From positions 1-5,654 of the forward strand of contig DAOVUU010000194.1 in the NCBI GenBank assembly GCA_030632405.1: a stretch of 5,654 bases of DNA, written 5' to 3'. The DNA comes from Desulfobulbaceae bacterium. Lineage in GTDB: Bacteria; Desulfobacterota; Desulfobulbia; Desulfobulbales; Desulfocapsaceae. Positions 1-4,819 of this stretch are shown piece after piece. Positions within the stretch are counted from its first letter, which is position 1. Each line of letters starts with the position of its first letter. The translations under genes and the position numbers were made by a program. The notes below the pieces were generated by a model. The model made no database searches. It had not been told where the DNA came from and saw only the letters and a list, made by a program, of their open reading frames with translations.

Positions 1-630
1 GAATGCAAGTCCATTATGGGCCATGGCTGTTTTTAACAGGGGCACAAGCTGCTGTTTGTCGCCGGAGAATCCCCTTGCTACAAAACTTGCTCCAAGCTCT
101 ATGGCAAGTTCGCACAGATCGATGGATTCATATGGATTGGGCACGCCTTTTTTTCCGGCAGATCCCAGGTCAGTGGTTGCAGAATCCTGCCCTTTGGTCA
201 ATCCGTAACAGCCGTTGTTCATACAGACATAGTTGAGATTGAGATTACGCCGCAGGGCGTGGGCAAACTGACCCATACCTATGGAGGCTGTGTCGCCATC
301 CCCGGAAATGCCGATATAGAGCAGATCCCGATTGGCCATATTTGCGCCTGTAGCGATGGAAGGCATTCTTCCATGAACAGTATTAAAACCGTGGGACTTG
401 GACAGGAAATAGGCGGGGGTCTTGGAGGAGCAGCCTATCCCTGATAATTTTACTACCCGGTGCGGTTCTATGTTCAGCTCAAAACAGGCCTGTATGATTG
501 CGTTGGTGGTGGAGTCGTGTCCGCAGCCTGCACAGAGGGTGGATACGGCTCCCTCATAATCCCTGCGGGTATAACCGGCATCGTTTTTAGGTTGTTTGGG
601 GTGGCGGAAACCGGGACGTGTATGGCTCAT
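1..630 (-). CDS. korB: 2-oxoacid:acceptor oxidoreductase, beta subunit (KorB-like), C-terminus beyond window
   Basis: This is the thiamine-diphosphate-binding beta chain of a 2-oxoacid:ferredoxin oxidoreductase, a cytoplasmic enzyme that converts a 2-oxoacid and CoA to acyl-CoA, CO2 and low-potential electrons. The 210 visible codons run open to the window edge. I see LCAGCGH at residues 32-38 and GIGCSS at 64-69; Cys33, Cys36 and Cys67 match three of the four [4Fe-4S] ligands of the family, with the fourth expected just past the edge. The thiamine-diphosphate/Mg2+ motif is GDGD (110-113) followed by NNGCYGLTKGQ (138-148). That last motif is typical of KorB proteins acting on 2-oxoglutarate, although pyruvate-type enzymes cannot be excluded. 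The ATG overlaps the alpha-subunit stop as ATGA and follows AGGAG by 7 bases, so the start is secure and translation is probably coupled to korA. Substrate is inferred; family is near certain. Confidence 0.92.
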   Translation of the reverse strand, partial: MSHTRPGFRHPKQPKNDAGYTRRDYEGAVSTLCAGCGHDSTTNAIIQACFELNIEPHRVVKLSGIGCSSKTPAYFLSKSHGFNTVHGRMPSIATGANMANRDLLYIGISGDGDTASIGMGQFAHALRRNLNLNYVCMNNGCYGLTKGQDSATTDLGSAGKKGVPNPYESIDLCELAIELGASFVARGFSGDKQQLVPLLKTAMAHNGLAF

Positions 631-2483
631 GATAGATCTCCTGTTGCCGCCTGGTTCCGGCGTGATTCCATTGGGTTTATAAAACGACTGTTACGGATAC
701 TGCTGGTAATAAAATTTGCAGTAATAGGCAGGCCGTCAATATTAAGAATAGACTGCAGTTTATCGGGGGCAACACCGCATTCGTTAATTAACATTGAACG
801 CAGCTGGCCGTCCCGATTCTGTTCAATTACAAAAAGAACGCCGTGCCGGTCGATGAAATCAATAACCTCATCCTGGAAGGGAAAGGCCCGGACACGCAGA
901 CTGTTCAGCTCTATACCCTTTTGAGAAAATCTGCTGACAGCTTCATAGGTTGAATGGGTTGAAGTGCCGTAAAAAATGAGCCCGATCTTATGTTCAGGGT
1001 CCCGTATCCGTATTTTTGGAAGGGGTACCAGGCTGCGGGCTGTCTCCCATTTAACCAGCAACCGTTTCATATTCGCCTCATACTCGCTGCTCTCTTCGGT
1101 ATAGGCGGCATATTGGTTATGGGATGTACCCCGTGTGAAATAGGCTCCCTTAGTCGGGTGACTCCCCGGGAGAGTGCGGTAGCATATGCCGTCACCATCG
1201 ACGTCCAGGTAACGGCCCCATTTCTCTTTCATCTGTTCGAGATCCTCAGTACCAAGCACCTTCCCCCGGTCATATTCTCGGTTATCATCCCACTCCATGG
1301 GAGGTGAAATGTGGTCATTCATTCCAAGATCCAGGTCGCTCATAACTATAACAGGGGTCTGCAACCGCTCGGCCAGATCGAAGGCATCAGCTCCGAGGGT
1401 AAAACATTCCCTTGGATCACAGGGCAGGAGCAGAACATTTTTAGTATCGCCGTGGGAGGCGTACGCGCAGGCGAGCAGATCAGATTGCTGAGTTCTGGTC
1501 GGCATGCCTGTTGATGGGCCTGTACGCTGAACATCTACAAGGACCACGGGGATTTCCGCAAAGTAGGCAAGGCCGAGCAATTCGCTCATCAGTGAAATAC
1601 CGGGGCCGGAGGTGGCGGTAAACGATCTTGCACCGTTCCAGCTGGCGCCAATGACAATACCGATCGCTGCAAGCTCATCTTCCGCCTGAATAATTGCCAC
1701 CTTTTTCCTTCCTGTTTCTTCTTCCACCCTGTACCCGTTGGCATATCGTTCAAAGGCTTCTATAACTGAGGTGGAAGGTGTTATCGGATACCAGCCTGCA
1801 ACCGTAGCGCCCGCATATATTGCTCCCAGAGCGAAAGCACTGTTGCCATCCATCATTATGTCGGAGCCCACCTGGTCACTTTTTTTAATCGAGAGTCTGC
1901 ACATGCCCGGGTAGTGATCCCGGGCATAAGAAAAACCTATCTCCAGAGCCTGTATGTTGGGTTCTGCGAGTTTAGGCTTTTTCTTAAACTGCATATTTAT
2001 TGAATCGGTGAGCACAGAGAAGTCAAGGTCGAGCAGGAAAGAGAGCGCGCCCACATAGATAATGTTTTTTAACAGCTGCCGCAGCTTCGGGTTGCTGAAA
2101 GCCTCATTACAGAGGGAGGTGAGGGGTATGCCGATGACGTTCACATCATCGCGCTGGAATTCCTCGGGGAGTTCCTTGCTTGAGTCAAAAAGAAAATACC
2201 CTCCCGGAAGTACATCCTGATAGTCAGTGAGAAGCGTCTGGCCGTTGACTGCAACCGCAATATCAATACCTCCCCTCCTTCCCAGAAAACCGGATTCATT
2301 TATCCTTACCTCATACCAGGTGGGTAACCCCTGAATATTCGAAGGAAAGATATTCTTTGGACTAACAGGGATTCCGAGACGGAAAACAGCCTTGGCAAAG
2401 AGGTTGTTGGCGCTTGCTGAACCTGAGCCGTTCACATTGGAGAAGCGGATTACAAAATCGTTTGTTTTTTCTATCTTGTTCAT
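627..2483 (-). CDS. korA: 2-oxoacid:acceptor oxidoreductase, alpha subunit with fused N-terminal gamma domain (KorA-like)
   Basis: This 618-residue chain joins two parts of the 2-oxoacid oxidoreductase. Residues about 10-195 form the gamma domain (starting VIRFSNVNGSGSASANN, with GRRGGIDIAV near 68-77), which takes part in CoA binding and subunit contacts. From about 208 follows the alpha pyrimidine-binding domain, with MDGNSAFALGA (211-221), YPITPST (232-238), TSGPG (291-295) and TGPSTGMPTRTQQSD (321-335). A second domain begins near 498 and includes RAFPF (532-536) and VIEQNRDGQL (552-561). The length and gamma-alpha fusion are normal for the KorA type. The active site needs the beta chain encoded immediately downstream with a four-base overlap. 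The start ATG has only a weak GAG nine bases upstream, but the conserved fold begins about ten residues in, and no better start is seen. 2-Oxoglutarate is the likeliest substrate, by analogy only. Confidence 0.93.
   Translation of the reverse strand: MNKIEKTNDFVIRFSNVNGSGSASANNLFAKAVFRLGIPVSPKNIFPSNIQGLPTWYEVRINESGFLGRRGGIDIAVAVNGQTLLTDYQDVLPGGYFLFDSSKELPEEFQRDDVNVIGIPLTSLCNEAFSNPKLRQLLKNIIYVGALSFLLDLDFSVLTDSINMQFKKKPKLAEPNIQALEIGFSYARDHYPGMCRLSIKKSDQVGSDIMMDGNSAFALGAIYAGATVAGWYPITPSTSVIEAFERYANGYRVEEETGRKKVAIIQAEDELAAIGIVIGASWNGARSFTATSGPGISLMSELLGLAYFAEIPVVLVDVQRTGPSTGMPTRTQQSDLLACAYASHGDTKNVLLLPCDPRECFTLGADAFDLAERLQTPVIVMSDLDLGMNDHISPPMEWDDNREYDRGKVLGTEDLEQMKEKWGRYLDVDGDGICYRTLPGSHPTKGAYFTRGTSHNQYAAYTEESSEYEANMKRLLVKWETARSLVPLPKIRIRDPEHKIGLIFYGTSTHSTYEAVSRFSQKGIELNSLRVRAFPFQDEVIDFIDRHGVLFVIEQNRDGQLRSMLINECGVAPDKLQSILNIDGLPITANFITSSIRNSRFINPMESRRNQAATGDLS
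638..642 (-). promoter_or_regulatory. Ribosome binding site of the beta-subunit gene, inside korA
   Basis: On the minus strand AGGAG lies seven bases before the ATG at 630, inside the last codons of the alpha gene. Together with the ATGA stop-start overlap it fixes the beta start and suggests re-initiation by ribosomes finishing korA, which would keep the two subunits near equal amounts. Confidence 0.8.
1903..1927. repeat. Perfect 9-bp GC-rich inverted repeat inside korA
   Basis: ATGCCCGGG (1903-1911) and CCCGGGCAT (1919-1927) are exact inverted copies with a seven-base centre. They cover codons 186-194 of the alpha chain, between the gamma and alpha domains. The korA transcript could form a stable hairpin here. 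No T run follows on either strand, so a terminator is unlikely. Confidence 0.5.
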
Positions 2484-2550
2484 TTTTAAAAATCTCGTAA
2501 AAACGTAAAATTTCAGATGGTTAAGCAGATAAGCGTAGACTTCGACGCCA

Positions 2551-4329
2551 TCATTTCTGACCTGCCAGTGCAGAGTTATAGGTAAATTTCATCATCTCCC
2601 AGGATGATGTCGGGCATCTTTCAGCGCAGAGTCCACAATGAAGACAGACATCCTCATCTTTTACCATCACTCTGCCGGTCGGGAGTGGTGGCGAGACATA
2701 GAGAGGTTGATCGTGATTTTCTGCCGGAGTGAGGAGACGACCCCGGAGGTCTTCTTCATCACCGTTTTCGGTAAAATTTATGCAGGATACAGGGCAGACA
2801 TCTACACAGGCATCACATTCAATGCAGGTTGAATAGTCAAATACAGTCTGAACGTCACAGTTTAAGCAGCGCATTGCCTCTTTGTGTCCTGTTTTTTTCC
2901 CGTAACCAAGCTCAACTTCCAGAAGGCGATCCTGCAAAGATTTCACTCTGTCCATGGTGGGCACCGGAGAGCGGTGATGTTCCGATACACTGCTGTCGTA
3001 CAGCCAGTCATGCATATCCAGCTTCTGACTGACAAGGTTCGTTGTAGGTGCCGGCCTGCCACCTATATCTTTGCCCTGGCAAAACAGGTCAATAGAGATT
3101 GCGGCCTGGTGACCATGGGCCACGGCGGTAATAACATTCTGGGGACCAAAGGCGGCGTCTCCGCCAAAAAAGACATTTTTAACTGTGGATTGATGGGTGA
3201 TCCGGTCTACCACCGGCATACCTCGTTCATTCATTTCAATACCGCTGTCACTGCCGATCCATGGGAATGCATTCTGCTGGCCGACAGCCAGGAGAACCAG
3301 GTCACATGGGATAAATACAGGGGGCTCCCCGGCCGGGGTGAGGGTTCTTTGACCCTGGGCATCATATGTGGCACTCATTTTCTCAAAATTCATGCCGATC
3401 AGTTTGCCTTCTTTGATTACAAACTCAAGAGGAGAGTGATTGTCGATAACAGGGATGCCTTCTTCCTCTGCATCTTCTATCTCCCAGGGTGAAGCTTTCA
3501 TGTCACTGCGAGGGCTCCGGACAATGACCTGCACGTTTTCACCACCGAGTCTTCTGGCCGTCCTGCAGCAGTCCATGGCGGTATTGCCTCCACCGAGTAC
3601 GATTACCTTTGGCGGTACTCTTGTTATATGCCTGTAGAGAACTCCTGCAAGCCATTCAATACCGATGAATATCGACTCGTCTCCCTCAAGTCGTCCCGGC
3701 AGGTTGGGGAGGTCCCGGCCTCTTGGGGCACCGGTACCGATAAAAACAGCGTCGTAATCCTTGTCTATAATTTCTTTCAAGTTGTTTACATAGGTATTAA
3801 AAATAGTGTTCACACCCATGTTAAGTATTCTGTCAACTTCTTCATTGAGCACTTTTTCCGGGAGGCGAAAGGAGGGGACCTGGGTGCGGATAAAACCGCC
3901 GGCCCTTGACTGGTCATCGTACAGGTCAATGTTGTAGCCAAGTGAAAGCAGGTCACGGGCGACGGTAAGCGAGGCCGGTCCTCCACCGATCAGGCCAATT
4001 TTTTTACCGTTTTTCTCGGCGGGTATTTGCGGGGTGAAATCGGTCTCGGGATTTTTATTATCGGCCGCAACTCTTTTTAATCTGCAGATAGCGACTGGAG
4101 TTTCTTCGACTCGTGTACGTCTGCAGGCCGGTTCACACGGTCTGTCGCAGATTCTCCCCAGGATGCCGGGAAAAACATTAGACTGCCAGTTGATCTCAAA
4201 TGCTTCGTCATATTTGCCGTGACGTATTAAACGTATATACTCCGGTACCGGGGTGTGAGCCGGACAGGCAAATTGACAGTCTATAATTTTATGAAAATAC
4301 TCAGAATTATTAATGTCTGTGGGTTTCAA
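2551..4329 (-). CDS. GltD-like FAD/NAD(P)-dependent iron-sulfur oxidoreductase with C-terminal 2[4Fe-4S] domain
   Basis: The protein resembles the glutamate synthase small subunit but ends in a ferredoxin domain. Numbering from the TTG at 4329 (592 residues): the N-terminal iron-sulfur domain has Cys18, 22, 61, 65, 69 and 82; the FAD motif GLIGGGPASL is at 112-121; the NAD(P) motif VLGGGNTAMD is at 244-253, with Arg271 and Arg274 just after its second strand, hinting at NADP(H); the second FAD motif FFGGDAAFGPQNV is at 387-399. The tail carries CxxCxxCxxxCP at 502-513 and again at 562-573, preceded by a CxxC pair at 488 and 491. No glutamate synthase large subunit is nearby. The 2-oxoacid oxidoreductase genes follow on the same strand, so I infer that it exchanges electrons between that enzyme and NAD(P)(H), like the FAD-containing subunit of the Azoarcus evansii enzyme as I recall it. 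An in-frame TTG at 4425 adds 32 residues but has no ribosome site and lacks family character. Confidence 0.9.
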   Translation of the reverse strand: MKPTDINNSEYFHKIIDCQFACPAHTPVPEYIRLIRHGKYDEAFEINWQSNVFPGILGRICDRPCEPACRRTRVEETPVAICRLKRVAADNKNPETDFTPQIPAEKNGKKIGLIGGGPASLTVARDLLSLGYNIDLYDDQSRAGGFIRTQVPSFRLPEKVLNEEVDRILNMGVNTIFNTYVNNLKEIIDKDYDAVFIGTGAPRGRDLPNLPGRLEGDESIFIGIEWLAGVLYRHITRVPPKVIVLGGGNTAMDCCRTARRLGGENVQVIVRSPRSDMKASPWEIEDAEEEGIPVIDNHSPLEFVIKEGKLIGMNFEKMSATYDAQGQRTLTPAGEPPVFIPCDLVLLAVGQQNAFPWIGSDSGIEMNERGMPVVDRITHQSTVKNVFFGGDAAFGPQNVITAVAHGHQAAISIDLFCQGKDIGGRPAPTTNLVSQKLDMHDWLYDSSVSEHHRSPVPTMDRVKSLQDRLLEVELGYGKKTGHKEAMRCLNCDVQTVFDYSTCIECDACVDVCPVSCINFTENGDEEDLRGRLLTPAENHDQPLYVSPPLPTGRVMVKDEDVCLHCGLCAERCPTSSWEMMKFTYNSALAGQK

Positions 4330-4335
4330 AGTTCG

Positions 4336-4341
4336 CTCCTG
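4336..4341 (-). promoter_or_regulatory. Ribosome binding site that selects the TTG start of the flavoprotein gene
   Basis: On the minus strand CAGGAG is followed by six bases (CGAACT) and then TTG at 4329. This is the only well-placed Shine-Dalgarno sequence in the 5' part of the open frame. It decides for a TTG start at 4329 over the upstream TTG at 4425. The first conserved residues, EYFHKIIDCQFACPAH, begin about ten residues after this start, as expected for the family. Confidence 0.75.
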
Positions 4342-4402
4342 TAAGAGTTGGCCGGTAAGTTGTGCATAATTCCAGAACAGAGGTATACAATTAATAAAGC
4401 CT

Positions 4403-4430
4403 CTTATAACTATTAAATTCAACAAGTAAA
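4403..4430 (-). promoter_or_regulatory. Weak candidate promoter of the flavoprotein-korA-korB unit
   Basis: On the minus strand TTTACT (4430-4425) and TATAAG (4408-4403) are separated by 16 bases, giving a moderate sigma70-like pair. Transcription would start near 4396, leaving a leader of about 66 bases before the TTG at 4329. If correct, the longer reading frame from 4425 could not be translated from this transcript. The area is AT-rich, and short TTAATA/TATTAA arms (4391-4396 and 4411-4416) flank the -10, so chance matches are easy. Confidence 0.3.
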
Positions 4431-4588
4431 GAAAAGAACTTTTTCATCTGTGGGGGGAGAATGCGGATTTATTTTTTTCTTCTGACGTAACACTACTTTT
4501 TTTGACGGAAGTGCAGTTCTGTTCGAGGGTATCTTTTTAATCTTTACCACCGATTGAGTTGGATGGTTGAATAGGGGTGAAAAACGGT

Positions 4589-4612
4589 GGGAGGGCGTGG
4601 GTATCAATGGGG
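4589..4612 (+). other. Canonical G-quadruplex motif
   Basis: Four G runs on the plus strand, at 4589-4591, 4593-4595, 4599-4601 and 4609-4612, are separated by loops of 1, 3 and 7 bases. This satisfies the usual pattern of four runs of at least three G with loops of 1-7. It lies upstream of the predicted pilT start of transcription, so any effect would be at the DNA level. Folding in the cell is not shown. Confidence 0.5.
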
Positions 4613-4691
4613 TAAGAGTGAGAAATGTGTGGATAAAATTAATGAAAGATTGTAGATCTCAAGTGATTAAAAAAATGATGTATCTGTAAGG

Positions 4692-4729
4692 GTCCTCCCC
4701 TCCGTCGTTCCGGTAGAGATGGGAGTGAC
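4692..4729. repeat. Imperfect palindrome, possible remnant of a dispersed repeat
   Basis: GTCCTCCC at 4692-4699 pairs with GGGAG and GAC at 4721-4725 and 4727-4729, leaving one bulged T; CTC at 4700-4702 can extend the stem with GAG at 4716-4718. The GTC...GAC outer ends and GC-rich arms in an AT-rich spacer resemble small palindromic intergenic repeats of other bacteria. Only one copy is present here, so repeat status cannot be shown. Confidence 0.3.
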
Positions 4730-4731
4730 AA

Positions 4732-4753
4732 AAAACTGTAGATTTATAGTTTT
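4732..4753. promoter_or_regulatory. Near-perfect dyad overlapping the pilT -35, candidate operator
   Basis: AAAACTGTA (4732-4740) and TATAGTTTT (4745-4753) are inverted copies with eight of nine matches around a four-base centre. The right arm runs into the predicted -35 (4750-4755). Position and size suit a dimeric regulator, but no regulator is identified, and AT-rich dyads of this quality arise by chance at a low rate. Confidence 0.35.
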
Positions 4754-4779
4754 CATGAAGCCATTAAAAATGGTATACT
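4750..4779 (+). promoter_or_regulatory. Predicted sigma70-type promoter of pilT with extended -10
   Basis: TGGTATACT at 4771-4779 is an extended -10 element: TG, one base, then TATACT, which matches TATAAT at five of six positions. TTTTCA at 4750-4755 (four of six matches to TTGACA) lies 18 bases upstream. Transcription would begin near 4786 and leave a leader of about 34 bases before the ATG. The extended -10 makes this convincing despite the modest -35. The -35 is overlapped by a near-palindrome (4732-4753), so repression or activation there is plausible. Confidence 0.55.
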
Positions 4780-4808
4780 CCAGGTTTGAGTTTCACTGTT
4801 CTTTTTTC

Positions 4809-4815
4809 GGGGGAG
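4809..4815 (+). promoter_or_regulatory. Ribosome binding site of pilT
   Basis: GGGGGAG stands four bases before the ATG at 4820, a slightly short but workable spacing. The in-frame ATGs at 4847 and 4856 have no comparable purine tract, which supports the first ATG as the start. Confidence 0.65.
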
Positions 4816-4819
4816 CCGT

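Larger units (their letters stand above)
4330..4819. other. Divergent intergenic region between the oxidoreductase unit and pilT
   Basis: These 490 bases hold no convincing coding region on either strand. The left part (4380-4520) is AT-rich with runs of T, and holds the flavoprotein leader and its weak promoter. The middle (4570-4620) is G-rich on the plus strand and carries a four-run G motif. The right part holds an imperfect palindrome (4692-4729), a dyad (4732-4753), and the pilT promoter and leader. It presumably controls both divergent units. At 490 bases it is longer than two simple promoters need. Confidence 0.7.

Noticed and set aside
460..924. Plus-strand open frame of 154 codons
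   Set aside because: It lies antisense to the conserved beta and alpha genes, has no recognisable motif, and is a shadow of their codon pattern.
2884..3492. Plus-strand open frame of 202 codons
   Set aside because: It is fully antisense to the flavoprotein gene, whose conserved motifs are read from the other strand, and its protein shows no family features.
2551..4329. Annotation as glutamate synthase small subunit
   Set aside because: The fold is GltD-like, but no large subunit is adjacent, there is an added ferredoxin domain, and the gene sits with a 2-oxoacid oxidoreductase.
4461..4490. Plus-strand nine-residue frame after GGGGGGAGA, possible leader peptide
   Set aside because: The purine tract abuts the ATG too closely, and the frame lies some 300 bases upstream of the predicted pilT transcription start with no attenuator after it.
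4419..4607. Minus-strand frame of 62 codons in the intergenic region
   Set aside because: The product is low in complexity, rich in Lys, Pro and Ser, has no ribosome site, and follows the base bias of the spacer.
4642..4689. Plus-strand fifteen-residue frame
   Set aside because: No ribosome site, no conserved character, and upstream of the predicted pilT promoter.
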